DNA of 64,000 nucleotides from Clytia hemisphaerica (GCA_902728285.1 CACVBU010001153.1:608718-672717); one strand, 5' to 3'; counted from the stretch's first letter, positions 1 through 12,516 are shown. The notes: generated by a model not told the origin, from the letters alone. Numbers and translations are program-made.

Positions 1-163
1 CAGTTTCAGCCGCAGGAAATTTCCCATCGATTATTTTCAAATCAGTCCCGCAAACTCCTGCATGAGTTACTTCAATAATTACATCATCAATAGATGATAG
101 TTTTGGTCGTTGAACCTGTACAGATTTCAATCTCCCTTTGTCTAACTGCACTGCCAAATCCAT
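1..163 (-). CDS. Zn-dependent medium-chain alcohol dehydrogenase, first coding exon (partial)
   Basis: The minus-strand reading from an ATG at 163-161 is open to the window edge (54 codons plus one base). It begins MDLAVQLDKGRLKSVQV and contains VTHAGVCGTDLKIIDG at about residues 32-47. The GVCGTDL block is the hallmark of the GroES-like N-terminal domain of medium-chain dehydrogenases; its Cys is the first catalytic-zinc ligand. Families with this start include sorbitol, threonine and butanediol dehydrogenase-like enzymes, which oxidise secondary alcohols with NAD(P); the substrate cannot be assigned from this fragment. The start is chosen because it is the only in-frame ATG and lies at the usual distance from the zinc motif. 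The rest, including the Rossmann fold, is outside the window. Family confidence is high, exact orthology unknown. Confidence 0.8.
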   Translation of the reverse strand, partial: MDLAVQLDKGRLKSVQVQRPKLSSIDDVIIEVTHAGVCGTDLKIIDGKFPAAET

Positions 164-2997
164 AATACTTTTTATAATAATTATTTTAAAATTTTTAATT
201 TGCAATCTGAATCACAATTTATTTATTCACACAAAGATACATGCTAAATGGACCTACCTGAAGGCTAATGTAATTAGAAAATAGAAAAACAGCTACAATG
301 GTAAGAAAATGCAAACTAAAAAATAAAAAATAAAAAACCAAGTCAAACGCGAGAAATAGTCATTTGCCCTAAAAATGAGAAAAGGAAATCCCCCTAACTA
401 AGAAAATGCGATTTTACGGCAAAAAACATTTTCCAGAAAAACAGCTTTTAAAAGAACCTTGACCTCTGTCTTTATGCAAAAAATCTTACAATTTTGCAAT
501 TTTACACAAAGTCCCAAAAACACATTTTTTGGCACTTTTTGGCCCAAAAATTTTTCTTTTCAAAAATTGGGCTTCGTCACTTTTTGGATATTGTCATTTT
601 GCATTATTGTGCAAATTAGCAGAAAATACTAATGAGCCAATATCTAGAAAAGCTGGTAAGAGACAAAAGACAGCATACAGACCTCACACTCTCTGGTTCC
701 TCCTAAGACAGATAAAGAAAGAGAGATTCAAACACACTTTCATATTTTCTTTTAAATAAAGTTTTACCATATCATAATTTTGATTGCTAATTTTACATGC
801 AATACCTTTCTGTTATCTATTAAGGCCCCCAGCATTTTGGGTGAATGCGTATTTTTGGCTGCGTGAATGCATGAAAATAAAAAATCTGTGAATGCATGCC
901 ATGAATTTAAAAAATTTGCGTGAACGTGAAAATCCTCTTTTATTACGTGAATGCCTGAGCTATTTTGTGCCTGAATACATGAATCTTCCCTTTATTCCAC
1001 TGATTAAAAACTTCTAAAAAACGTTTAGTAGAAAATGAAAATCTGTCAAATCAAACCAAATTTCATTTTCTAGTGGCCTTTTCTAGTGCTAGTGAACTTG
1101 TTGCTCCTTCAATGCCAGCTCAAACTCATGTAAGTTACAACATATGAGGCTATATAAGTTCAGCATCAAGTTCATGAGACAGTGCATGTTTTTGATTTTT
1201 GCAGACGAGCTGCTGATTTTCAGACATGTTTATAACGTATATAAAGTCTGAAAAATAACCAGTTGACGTCATTCATAAACATGCTTAACATGTCAATAAA
1301 CAATGACTATAGAAGTTGCATCATTTCATGACATAAACCCCTCAATACTTTAACTACAAAACAAAAGAAATATATTAAAAAAACATCTGCCTCACCTATC
1401 GTGTATGTCTGCACTGGGTCACGTCCTTTGTACTTTCGTTTTCTATTTAGCGCGCAAAATGAATAAGCCGCCTCGTCCTAGTCTTTTTTATCCTCTACCA
1501 CCCAACTTTCGCCTGGACCGCCCTCCGTGCGCCCCAGTAACAAAACGCTTTTACAGTTACACGAGTCGCGTTTCTGACTAGTCTGAATCGCAGACCTCTA
1601 TAGATATACTTCCTATAAGAAACTTTTTTCGCTAGAGGATGAGCAAGAAGCCTATTTTCTGACGAGAATCAGGTCCGGGGCGGGGCACTCGATTCAGCAA
1701 AATTTGGGTAGATTTGGACGAAATATCAAGCGTTACGGTGCATCTTCTTGAAATTTTTTTACCATTTTCAGGCAAAACATAGTCACGTTTTCCAAATTTT
1801 ACACCCTTAAAGTGCAATTTTTCTCATCTTTTTGATCATTTGGACACTGTTAGTGCACTTTGGGAATCTTGGAAAAAGCACCCTTAAGGGCCGCACGTTC
1901 GTTTGTTTGGTCATTTACCTACCCTCGCTCCCACCCCCGGAATAAGCCTAAATTTAAACTCAATTTTTTCCATGGTGCCAATCACGTCAAAACCTTAAAG
2001 GTTTGATTTCAATCTTTATCTTTTCAATCTTCTTTGATTTGATGGACACATATTCACGCATGGCAAGTAAGTATGATAAATATTGAATCAGAGTTTCTCA
2101 CAAACAAAGTTAAAGCAAATAGAAAATTTTTGCTCGCCGATTCAATCTTCTTTTCTTGACATTTTCTCTTCAGCAGTCTCTTGTGTGTAAATCATTAAAC
2201 AAATTGATTTTCAGTTAAATAATGATGGCTTCATAGTGCTGGTTTGGTTAGGTATAATCTTTTTCACAATGAAAAAGTGAATGAATTTTCGAAACACCTT
2301 TGGCTCACGTCAAATTTGTTAACACCAAATGCACTATTGTATTTTTAATGTAGATGGAGAGAAAGTGTATGACCATGACGTGACTGCGATGCTGTAAATA
2401 TGCCATGCCATGATACGTGGTCCAAGACCACGAGTAGATTTAAATACTTCCATCAGTAGAAGTTTTAGATTACGGGTATGAATACTCAACCGCATTACAG
2501 TCAGTTAATAAGTCACTATAGTTTGATACGGTTTTATTTTTCAGAGCACAGTGCAGTCTTTAGTGGCATTTCTTAATAAGGCTGCTACCCCTTTACCGCC
2601 AAACATCCAGACTAATGGGCAGTATAGTTGAATGGCGAGAGAATATAGGAATTTATTATAAGAAGCTTTGCTTGATCTTCGGATATAAAATGTCTCACCC
2701 TTCAAATTTTAGTTAGATTTTTATAAAGTTCGGTGACGTGAGGAATAAATGATAATTTTCGATTTTTATAGCCAGAATTTTCACAGCGTCGACGTTCTTA
2801 ATGTGGTTTTTACCAAAAGGAAGAGAAACATCGGCGTTAAAAGTACTGGGGTAAATTAGTTGAAACTTAGGGGGTTTGCAATCATCGAGTTATGCTTAAA
2901 CCAATCAAGAGCAATGCTTAGTTGGTGTAAAAGGTTTGCGTTAACTTCATTCAAGTTGGATCCAGAAGAAGATATTATCAGAGAACTGTTATCATCA
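164..2997. other. non-coding stretch upstream of the dehydrogenase
   Basis: No convincing exon on either strand. The open frames are short and lack family motifs. It should hold the promoter of the minus-strand dehydrogenase. A TGACGTCA octamer sits at 1264-1271, and a degenerate gtgaatgc-type repeat lies at about 838-990. Confidence 0.5.
838..990. repeat. degenerate short repeat of a gtgaatgc-type word
   Basis: The word gtgaatgc (or cgtgaa, gaatgcctga) recurs about seven times in 150 bases with irregular spacing of 12-30 bases. It looks like a decayed tandem repeat. No coding potential. Confidence 0.4.
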
Positions 2998-3253
2998 CAG
3001 TGCCGTAGCAACTGGGGAGGCAAGGGGGGCTATGCCCCCCAATAATTTTTTCAAAAATGGTTATTTTGCAAAATGCAAAGTTTTTCTTTTTTAATTTGTC
3101 ATAATTGTCTTTTATGTACATGTTTTGAGTGTATTTTTAAGCAATCTAGAGCCCAAATTTTCAAAATTTCCCCCCTCGGTCCAAACCATGGTTGGCCCTC
3201 GCGGTGTCACTAAACTTCAGCCCCCCAATATAAAAATGCTTCCTACGGCACTG
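2998..3253. mobile_element. short inverted-repeat element with CAGTGCCGTAG ends (hAT-like MITE)
   Basis: The left end reads CAGTGCCGTAGC and the right end CTACGGCACTG, a terminal inverted repeat of about 11 bases with further G-run/C-run complementarity inside (aggggggctatgcccccca versus cagccccccaata). The 256-base interior has no real reading frame. A CAGTG start is typical of hAT-superfamily ends, but I could not find a clean 8-base target duplication, so the superfamily is tentative. Confidence 0.6.
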
Positions 3254-3945
3254 CATCATCTATTCAGATTCCCTTTGTTAAAGGTGATTATTGATCATAA
3301 AAACAGTTTCTGAAAATCTGATGCGTGGATAGAAATCTCTTTATATAAGGGTATGTTTGCACGGTATTTTTTCTCAGTTACGATATTTTTAGTTTTAGAA
3401 AACGATTGATATTTACAAATCTATTTTGGCTTACAATCTGGAATTTTAGGAGCTGAAATTTAGTGATTCCATCGATTTTAACTCCTAAAATCAAAAAATA
3501 AATTTTAGTTTATACGGAAAGAATAACTAATTTAGGTAAAAAACTTGACACCCAAATTTCTTTTCTTAGAAGTGCGTTTTCAAATAGTTTTTCAACACTG
3601 GTGAATCTATAAAATGAGCTGATTTCAAATATGTAATTCTTATTTGCATTGAGGGGACCGAAGTGCCCGAAATTTCCAGTTGAAAATGATCAAATTATGT
3701 GCATAATATTTTGAGAATTCAAAAGAATCCAATCAAGCATGAGAAAATATGCAATTAAAATACGATAAGAACAAAGAAATTTTGAGGAAAAAAGCATGAA
3801 TTCATTCTATCTATGGTATTATCATCTGCAAAATTTAAAATTTCATCTATGACATAAAATAGATATATTAAAAGAAAAAATTAAATAGTAACGTCCCAAG
3901 AATAGACCCTTGGGGTACTCCTAATAAAATACTAACAAGCTATGT

Positions 3946-4225
3946 ACTCTTGGGGGGGGGGGTACTACCCTTGTCGACCGACGGGGGTGCTCCCCCGCTG
4001 TGGTTCGAGAAATGGACCCTACGTGGGACTCGTTTTTTTGAAAACTTTGCAGAAACTTTTTCCCCAAGTTTTCCAAAAAATACACCCTACGAGGGACTGA
4101 TTCTTCTATTTTGGTGTTTTTGCGACCCTACTCGGGACTCTTGGAGGTTAAACAAGGTACCTTGACCAGCGGTGCATCCCTGTAACCCATTTTCCATAGT
4201 ACACCTCGGGCATGTACTTAAATGT
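3946..4225 (-). mobile_element. dispersed element with spaced GACCCTAC..GGGACT words
   Basis: Three related words, GGACCCTACGTGGGACTC (4014), ACACCCTACGAGGGACTG (4082) and CGACCCTACTCGGGACTC (4123), lie in otherwise unrelated AT-rich sequence, next to a G-run at 3951. On the minus strand the block around ccgctggtcaaggtacc matches the block at about 41,680-41,720 (ccgctggtcagggtcac), so these are two copies of one family in opposite orientation. No coding capacity. Boundaries are approximate. Confidence 0.5.
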
Positions 4226-4312
4226 GAACCTATACGAACTCTATTCTATTGCTTGAATAACAGTGCATTAATTTGACGGCACTCTCACTGAGCCCGTATG
4301 CCGAGAGTTTTG

Positions 4313-4860
4313 CTAAAAGTAAGTTGTGAGAGGTAAACAATCAAAGGCTTTAGATAACACAATTAAGATCGCTCCCACTTTTTGTTTATTTGCTATAGCA
4401 CTTCGCCAATTTCTTAATATGTTCAAAATGGCGTGTTGAGTGCTATGACCTTTTTGAAAACCACACAAGAGTTTTGAGAAATGTGGTTCGAGATGCGCGT
4501 TTAATTGATTTACTATTAAACGCTCAAAGATTTTTGAAACAACTGGGAGTAAGCTTATTGGTCTATAATTGACTTTATCAGTAAGAGAGCCTTTTTTAAG
4601 AACGAGAGTGTCATCAGCAAGCTTAAGCCTGCTCTGGAAATGTCCCGGATTCCAGGCATTCATTAAAACATTAAGTTAGGAATAGAGCACAGACATTTGC
4701 TTCAATCTTAAGCATACGAGCCGGTATAGTCCCACTTACAGATACCCTATCACTGACTCTTTTTAAAAAGCATTGATAACTTTTTTGAGTTGTGTTTTCA
4801 ATGACGGGAATAAAAATATCAGCAATGAACTTCATTCAAGATCTTGGATTGTCGTCAAGG
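4313..4860 (-). pseudogene. decayed LINE reverse-transcriptase fragment
   Basis: Minus-strand translation gives VNYRPISLLPVVSKIFERLI, then GFQKGHSTQHAILNIL and ILIVLSKAFDCL, the early fingers/palm motifs of a non-LTR reverse transcriptase (the final part is motif A, normally DLSKAFDTV). Upstream, other frames still read GTIPARMLK and CFNECLESGTFPE-like pieces that normally precede RT, broken by stops and frameshifts. The catalytic FADD segment is absent. It is a truncated, inactive insertion of a different family from the LINE at 60-63 kb. Confidence 0.75.
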
Positions 4861-5323
4861 TTACTTTTCTCTGCGTTGATTGCGAGCTGAATAGAATCTG
4901 GATTGGTCGGCACAGGTCGATATATGATTTCGGCCTGTGGTTTTCACGGTAACTTTTACAGATTTAGATTCATTTAGGCTTGGAATAACTTTGAGAACGT
5001 CAGTCTGTTCAACTCTGGAAAAATCAAAAACCTCGTCAGTGTTCCTTTGAGAAACTATTACTTTGATACTTGGATGTTTTTCGGATAGGATAAAGGATAA
5101 CTCGCTACTGCGGAAACCACGATTGGTGGTTACAACTTTCCCCCTCCAGGCGTCATTTCTCACTTGGCTTCATATACATAATCCGTATACAAATAAAATG
5201 ACAATTTTTATTGACATTGCAATTAAAAGAGTTTGTTTGTTGTTTTATCAAGTTAATCCGCTAATACCTGAGTACTTAACTTTCCAATCTAGAAGTAGAA
5301 TACACGTCAAGGTTGATACTTGG

Positions 5324-5599
5324 CGGTGACTACACTCTTCTCGAGATGCATAAATTTATTGTTGTCCTCGTTTTCAAACAGATTTCATTGCTATGAAATT
5401 ATACATCTAAACCAATTTAAATTCCCAAAAGGCAAACATCAACTCTAAAACAAAAGTACTTGAAATTCAAGATGTCTCATGAGGTGTAAACAACACAATT
5501 ATCATTGTGAATATGTAATTTCATAGCAATGAAATCTTTTTGAAAACGAGGACAACAATAAATTTATGCATCTCGAGAAGAGTGTCTTGATAGTCACCG
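5324..5599. mobile_element. MITE with ~70-bp terminal inverted repeats
   Basis: The left arm (5324-5395) and right arm (5520-5599) are inverted copies. The outer ends read CGGTGACTA and TAGTCACCG; inside, cactcttctcgagatgcat pairs with atgcatctcgagaagagtg and the arms continue through a shared ttcattgctatgaaat block. About 120 bases of unpaired sequence separate them. No coding potential; a typical non-autonomous DNA element. Confidence 0.8.
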
Positions 5600-6639
5600 A
5601 TCGTCGAAAGCTAAAATAAAACAAAAACCCCTGTCTCACTGATTCATAATAAATTTCTCGGCCGCTCTTCTGGTCTTTGACTCCTCACTGAATATAGGAG
5701 TGTCACCAGGGCACCAGGCAACCTCCTTCCCTGTGCATTATCAGCTTTTTGATGCTTACTGATAGCACTACAATCAGTGCTATAATATATTGGCAATTTT
5801 GACAATTTTACCATTTTTTCCAAGTTCGAGTGAGAATGTCAATTTCGGGCCTTCAACTTATTGATTCCATCGATTATTTCGATCTGGGAGAGATTTATTG
5901 GTTTCTAGGCTAAATTTCAAGCCTGGACCATTTTTGAACTTTTGGATCCTCAGATCCTAAGGTCTTAAGGCTTAAGTCTAGCGTTAAAGCTCAGAGTTAA
6001 AACTCTACCCTTCCAACCTAATTTAGAGCGCTGCCAAATTGTTTATGGTTATGTATTTTGTCACTGATTGTAGATGCTACCCAGGCAGGGTATTCTCTGG
6101 CGACAATCAGTAACGTCAATAACGCATGGGATACACGGGGACGAGGTTGGGCTCCATGGCAATATTTTTGACCAACTCTTTCACTGGGCAGCGGGTAGCA
6201 ATGACAGGTCTACAACACAGGGCTTTCATCTTAAGGGCTCTGTCCATAGTTAATTTTTCATAATTGCATAGTTTTAATGGGTGATTAATCTCTTTCACCC
6301 TCGACCCAATGGCTTATCTACCCCCCTTACGCTATTGATGATTCTGATGGACGCGTTGACGGGGCAATTATACGGTACTGGCCTCTTTAAGTCGCAGAAT
6401 CGTTTATCGGCCCTGGCTCGCGAGGGTGAACCTTTTTAATTATCTGCAAACTAACTTTTTGAGTTTTAAGCTTTAAAATGTTCTTAACTTGTTCTTAACA
6501 TTTTGGCAAGCGAAGCCTTATCTTATATAGTTTTGTTCTTATAAAAAAATGTGTAATCGGTCTCATAATCGATCTTTTAACTATGTTTATTATCTTTGAT
6601 GACCACTCCCTTAGTTTCATTTACAGAATGAAGAAGGTG

Positions 6640-6893
6640 ATACTCTCGGGTACCTAATAGCCCCCCACCCGCTAATTAATTTTTCGAAAATTTTCCACCC
6701 AGGACATTCTCATTCTTATTCTAACCCACCTCAGCTTATTAATTTTTGGGAAAATGTTTTTGAAAGTTTCCTCTTTTGTCCTAATTCTGCCGTGTTAGCC
6801 TTTTTTTCAAAAAATTTCCACCCAGGACATTTTTATTCCAACCACCCTCCCCCCCCGCTTATTCCTATCCGGCTATTAGGTACCCGAGAGTAT
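6640..6893. mobile_element. MITE with GGTACCTAATAGCC inverted ends and internal ACCCAGGACATT repeats
   Basis: Perfect 23-base terminal inverted repeats, atactctcgggtacctaata... at 6640-6662 and the complement at 6871-6893. Inside, the word ttccacccaggacatt occurs twice in direct orientation (near 6700 and 6820) and C-runs recur. Flanking TA on both sides is compatible with a TA target. No reading frame of interest. Confidence 0.8.
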
Positions 6894-7124
6894 ATTATTT
6901 ATCTCTACACGATAAGTTTGTTTGTTTTTTTTAGTCAACTTACTCCCTTAACTCAAAGTGCTTTCCAAACCAACCTTTTCAGAAGTGACAATTAAAAGAT
7001 TTTTCAACCGCAAAAACTGTTTACAGACCGTTGAAACCCAACTCCATAGCAGCAGCCTTTTATTATGTCTCGGTGAGGTGATTAAGTTTGCAACGGAGAT
7101 GTTGTATATTTTTCTCAAAGGAAA

Positions 7125-7290
7125 ATTTTGTGAATTTTACGACCCTTATTGGGACAAATTTGACCAATGTTTGTTCTTTCCGGGGGTAAAAAGGGGGGGG
7201 ATTCTTCCGACCCTAAACAGGACTTTGCAAATCCAAAAAAGGTATCCTTAAGGGCGGCACACACCGTACCCTCCGTTTGTCTAAGTACCC
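7125..7290. mobile_element. fragment related to the GACCCT..GGGAC word family
   Basis: Contains ACGACCCTTATTGGGAC and CCGACCCTAAACAGGACT words, a G-run, and an end ccttaagggcggcacacaccgt that resembles sequence near 1880-1905 (cccttaagggccgcacgttcg). I read it as an eroded member of the family at 3946-4225 and 41,650-41,800. No coding sequence; boundaries uncertain. Confidence 0.35.
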
Positions 7291-7578
7291 CGGGCTTACG
7301 GCAAACAGCTTAGCAAGACAGGGACGATTTCCTCTAAAGGCGTCACCATGAACTTTGATTTTATCTATATAAAGTATATAGGACGTCCTTCTTGTTAATA
7401 AAGTTTCTAGGGTTTGTTTTCTGTCTTAACCGGTATAATCTGGATAATCCTTTAGTAGCAGCACTTAACTCTTTGCCTTTCCAATTTGCAGATCTCTGAA
7501 TAGATCAATTAAAAGATTGTTTTTTTCGCAAGTCACTTCTAGACTGTGAAGCTCAGTTTGTAATCTTTTGTAATGTTG

Positions 7579-9178
7579 TTAAGGTGGTAGTCTACCCAAA
7601 AATAAAAAATCATCGAAAAAATTGTCGAATTCTGGTTTTTGGGTGTTTTGAGATCCTTAGGTCTTTCTGAACATCTCCTGAAAATTTCAGAGCTATATCT
7701 TTATCATTCAGGCCGCAGTGAGCATTTTTATCCTGTTGGGTGCTTGAAAAATCGCCCTAGCAACAGAAAAAATCCCGTTGCTAAGGACTTATTTCTTCAA
7801 TCTCGGCCGAAACATAGCAATGTGATACGCCAAAAGAAAGCTCTTTTTACGCCCTTTTCGAGCGCCAAAATATTATTTTCCGTGGCATTACGTAATCCTT
7901 AAAATTAAAGATGGTAGCTGCAGTAGTGTAACACATCAAAACCAGCTGAAAAGCAAGATGTAAGCATGATTCTGCAGATTTCTTGGCAAGTTTTATATCA
8001 AAACTTAATCTCTTTGATTGAAATGATTTATTTAAATGAAGAATGGACTCTACCGAATCTATAAAGTTGCTCTACATTGGTTGTGTTGCTGGATTTCTGC
8101 GAAAAACATTTAAGTTGTCGGCATTTTGTTTTGAGCATAGACAGTGTGCTTTTGTTGGTGACTGAGATATTTCCAAGCACAACATGATGTAACAGAGATA
8201 GAAATGTGCATTATAATGAACTGGACCTAACTTCTGGAGACACACATTCTCATCTGACACCAGCCATTCATAACCGCCTAGGCGGTAACCGAAGCGAAGG
8301 CGCCGCCTTCGATCAAGCCAGCTCATTGTCAATTCAAGTCTATGTGAATAAAAATATGCACTAGAAAAGTTTCCATGTCTACAGAGAGTCATGCTGGAAT
8401 TTCAATGAACATTTTGTCACACTTATGTGGCTGTTTTCACCCAAATTTGATGTTATCGGTATCGCAAGATTACCGCAAAGTTTGCTATATTTACGTAACT
8501 TTAGCGCAACATGTTTTTGTTGATTTTTGGATAATTTATCAATTTTTGTGAAATGTTTTACTTTAACTTATGAAACCTGACTGGTTTGATGAGTATTCAG
8601 TGAAGAAATTTTTTGAAAAGAGCTTTCCAGCTTAAAATGATACCCATTTTTGTCTTTTTCTTTGATTTTCTCAAAAACGCGTTTCCGGGGGTTCGCAAAC
8701 ACCTTGTCAGAAATATCTTATGATTGAGAGTAGCTACAGACTTGAAATTTTCAGGGAAGTTTCCTTACATGATTGTGCATTGAATGAATGGATTAAAAAG
8801 TTTTAAAATTGGTTTCCTGACTTTTAATCTCAAAAAAGCGTTTTTTTCAGTTTCTTACCCCCTGGAAAAAAATTTTAATTTTTTTTTTCACTCATTCCAG
8901 ACCTTTTCTAAATATTAGTCATTTAAAAAAAAAACTAACTTCATAGGTCAAGCCGACTATTCAGAAAACCTGACACAAGCAAAATAAAGTATTTTACCCC
9001 CTGGCTGATTTTACCCCCGTCTTTGGTTATTTTTAGAATTTTTTTTTATTTTTAGAAATGTTAATAGTTGATATACATTTCCTGAAAATTTCATTACGAA
9101 ATGTAAAGAAGTTCTTGAGTTATTGCAAAAAATGTGATTTTTTGACTTTTGAAATCTGGCGGTAGACTACCACCTTAA
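7579..9178. mobile_element. 1.6-kb TTAA-flanked inverted-repeat element (piggyBac-like, non-autonomous)
   Basis: The left boundary is TTAA-GGTGGTAGTCTACC (7579-7596) and the right is GGTAGACTACCACC-TTAA (9161-9178): a perfect 14-base terminal inverted repeat bounded by TTAA on each side, the target duplication typical of piggyBac insertions. The interior has no transposase; its frames carry no DDD-transposase motifs. It is therefore a non-autonomous or decayed copy. Confidence 0.75.
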
Positions 9179-10603
9179 ATCAAATGTAAAACAACTTCCT
9201 TATAGTTTTACAAATTCTATTAAACTATATAGAGATTAAATGAAAAGATTTCTTTCTCCATATTATACACATTCATGGAAGGTTTTACAAAATGATAAGA
9301 GGAGAGGATAAGGCGAGGAGTTTAAGAACGTTGTAAAGTGGTTAAGTATGGTTGTAAGTAGATGGACATTTGTCCAGTAATTTTAAGTGAGCTTCAAGAA
9401 TGAAAAAGGTGTAGGAGAAACGTATGTGATTGACAGACCTTACTGACGTTGAGCTTTTTGTGAAAGGTTCGGGATTTGGTTATCCGGAGGGCTAGAGAAT
9501 AATCTTCAATATGAAGTGAAAACTTGAGATTGGCGTCGCAATCATGATGGCAAAGGATTCAATTTGGTGCTTTTTTGGTTTTCGAGCGGCTCACTAAATC
9601 TGGCGAAAGATGTGAGTGACTTTTATTGCGATTTTTTTGTGAAGACTGCGCTTGTCGCGCGTTTTGAATGGGAAATAAGTAGCTTCCTTGATTCCCTTCT
9701 AGTCCATTTAGGGACTTAAACTCTATGTTTGTCATTATTTTCTCAGAAAGCACAAACAGAGTCATATAGCAAGGGAAAGCGATCCACGGATTATAGCAGT
9801 TCTAAATTAGTATTTGCTTTCACTCTAAGATAATCACCCTTGTATTTAACGATTTAACCAAAAGGAAAATAGAGAATTCTTAAAGTTAATGTGTGTGAGA
9901 TATGAGTATTCGAATTATATTGGTTTTTCTTGAATTTCAATTGATCAAACTTGGTTACACGTCTGGCTATTTGGGATGTTTCTGTTTTGCCTGAGTACAT
10001 AAGTACATCTCTGTCTCGATAATGACCCGGTGTAAGTTGTTCATTTAGTGAGGATAAATTTAGTCCACACTTTATTCTCTCGAAAACTTTTTCTTTCACA
10101 GCCCTGTCTCACAGCCCTTGTTGAGCTTTTCCGATAGTGGAGATGAAAATTGCTACTGGGACTCCAATGGGGATAGAAATTCTATTGTTTCCAGGCCAAA
10201 AAAATTAAGGATGTTTTGGAGTGCTATTTTTCCCGTAAATTTACCACTGTGGCTGAAATCATAGGGCATTTTTCACACTGGGGACGAAGTTTTAGCTAAA
10301 GATTTTACAATGGTTTGAGGTCTGGTATCTTTTCCATTATCGATTCCAAAGTGCTTAAAAGCAAGGGTTGTGAAAAGCTATAATAGCAGATGGGCTTTGA
10401 CTTCAACGGGGATAGAAAATGTGGGGAATCTCAAAATATTTTACACGAATTTAGTTAGTAGGAGCCATTCGTCTCAATAAGCGCAGACAATTCTTTACCC
10501 GATTTCCGGTGGGTAGGCGGTCACATCAGCTGTAGGGACAGTTGAGTTTTACACCCGGAAGGGCTACGTATTTCCAATATAAACCCGCGTGGTTTTCAGT
10601 AGG
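9179..10603. other. non-coding stretch
   Basis: Short open frames on both strands show no recognisable motif. I see no repeat structure beyond AT-rich runs. Confidence 0.4.
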
Positions 10604-10734
10604 GTAGACAGGAGGGCGCAAAATTTGTGTAGGAGAGCAGATTTTTATGACACTATTCATAATGTTAAAAGATAATTAGAGTGTCATAAAAATCTGCTCT
10701 CCTCGTACACAAATTTTGCGCCCCTCCTGTCTAC
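10604..10734. mobile_element. 131-bp hairpin MITE
   Basis: The left arm gtagacaggagggcgcaaaa... (10604-10653) is the near-perfect complement of the right arm ending in cccctcctgtctac (about 10682-10734). About 28 bases separate the arms. No coding potential. Confidence 0.8.
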
Positions 10735-12061
10735 GATATTGGTTTTCACACATATTCTTCATCGCCAGATTTCGAAATTCACGCTGCGTGAAAACAAAGC
10801 AAAAGCAAAAGCTAGATTCATTCCTTCTTAAAAAAGAAGCGTCAATCTTTTTAGGTTTTACTTTTTCTCGCTTGAGGAAGTTTGAAAATCTCCTTTGAAA
10901 AATACATGCATTGTGTTTTCAGAGCATCCACTAGAGGCGATATTTAATTATTTGATGCAATTAAAACACAATCATCTTGCTGGGAAGTAATCAATAGTCA
11001 ATTAGTTTTGACTGAATGCCGAGGTTTATTCTGGTTGTTTTGCAGAAACATGAAACGAGCTCTTTAATAGCGCTCCGCAAAGCATACGTCATAATTATTA
11101 CTTTACACTTTTTTGACATTTGTACGAGTTGCAATCCCACAATTCAATGCGAGTCAATTAAAAATACGTGCAAGTTGTTTTATATCTTTTGTCAAATGAT
11201 GCAATTAACGTGCAAAAGAAATTAACGCAAGGGTTGATGGGATTGGAACTCGTACAAACACATCGAGAGTAATGATTATGACAAAAATAAAATCTATTTT
11301 TAGACTCAGCGCGGTGCGCTATTATTTGAAGTCATTAAAACACAATTATCTTGGTCTGAGGTAATTAGTAGAACTGAATTAGTTTAGATTGGATGACAAG
11401 GTATATTTTGGTCGTTCTGCAAAATCATTTAATGAGCAAACTATACGTGTTTTTCTTGTGACAATGGGCAGATGGGTAATATGATGGCATAGAAGTTGTG
11501 GAAAGAAAACATTTTATTTTAAAAAGTCGAAGATGACATTTCTAGATAGGTAAAAAACCAGGTTTTAAGAATTTTTCTATGGTTGATTAATAATACGCAA
11601 CAGTGTTCCTGCGTTAAAATGGATAATTAAATGCGTGTTTTTTCGATGTATTTTATAACGTCAAAATCAGTTTTTGACCGATATCTTCAGATTGACTTAA
11701 TGTAAATTTTTGACCCAGCTCTTTTCGAAATCCTCTTGTTGATACGATTGTTTTGAGCTATATATGAGAGTTAAGGAATAATGGGAAGCGGTGCGCGTCC
11801 CGCAAGACAGCGTATCAATTTCTTGGTGCTTGAAATGTTTTGACCACTAATTTTTGGAGTCAAAGCAGCAGTGTCCTACGAAAAGCTTTTGTTAATTCCT
11901 TATTTTATACGGAAGCACCCGTTTAAGCCCGGGCGATTGCCACTAGTTTTACTGCTTTAATGATGCGGTCTTTTTGGGTACTTCCGTATCAAACATATTA
12001 TGTAGAATATCAAAATAGTCGTCTATGACGCTGCAGCTAACGCTCGCCTTACGCTCACTAG
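10735..12061. other. non-coding stretch
   Basis: Two loosely similar blocks are visible: about 10,925-11,050 and 11,310-11,430 share tatttaattatttgatgcaattaaaacacaat-type sequence and a gaggtttattctggttgttttgcag-like block. They suggest an old direct duplication. No exon recognised. Confidence 0.35.
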
Positions 12062-12300
12062 GTTCGCTTAGCTCTAGTTTTGACGGCTCACTCTTCGCCC
12101 TGCCTGCTTGTAAGAGTAGGTACAAAGTGGGCCGTATAATTCTTTGCTTCAAAAAGGTTGAAAGAAGACATTGCATTGACGTCAAAACCCCATCAAAAGA
12201 GGGCAATGCATTGAATTTAAACAGCCCACTTTATGCTCACCTTAATTCGCTATTAGAATAAACAGAGCGAAAAGTGGGCCGTCTAAACTAGAGCTTAGTT
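12062..12300. mobile_element. MITE with TAAGCTCTAGTTT inverted ends
   Basis: The left end cgcttagctctagttttgac and the complement of the right end (aagctctagtttagacggcc) form imperfect terminal inverted repeats of about 35 bases. The centre carries the word gcaatgcattga twice. A second, more diverged copy lies at about 48,087-48,240, sharing the same central words and the ends. It sits 200 bases upstream of the RING gene. Confidence 0.6.
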
Positions 12301-12516
12301 ATTTCCAAACTAAACTCGCGGCTGTTTTTCTAGATTATTACTATTATTATTATTCGACTTATTTTCCGATTTGTGAGTATGAAAAAACGACTGACCTACA
12401 GTCTAACATTACATCGTGGATATCACAAATGGAAATAATATAAGGATGAGACTTGACCATAAAAACAAACTTCTTACGTATATCCCGTTTTTGTTTTGTA
12501 CAGGCGAAAAAATCAC

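Noticed and set aside
529..759. 76-codon plus-strand frame
   Set aside because: No ATG support, no motif, AT-rich context.
4861..5163. 100-codon minus-strand frame next to the LINE fragment
   Set aside because: A vague resemblance to the pre-RT region of LINEs (VLKVIPSLNESKS) is too weak and the order with the following fragment is not clean.
12496..12516. Upstream extension of the RING protein from a TTG
   Set aside because: Non-AUG start without support; the sequence there looks like a pyrimidine tract plus acceptor. ATG at 12517 preferred.
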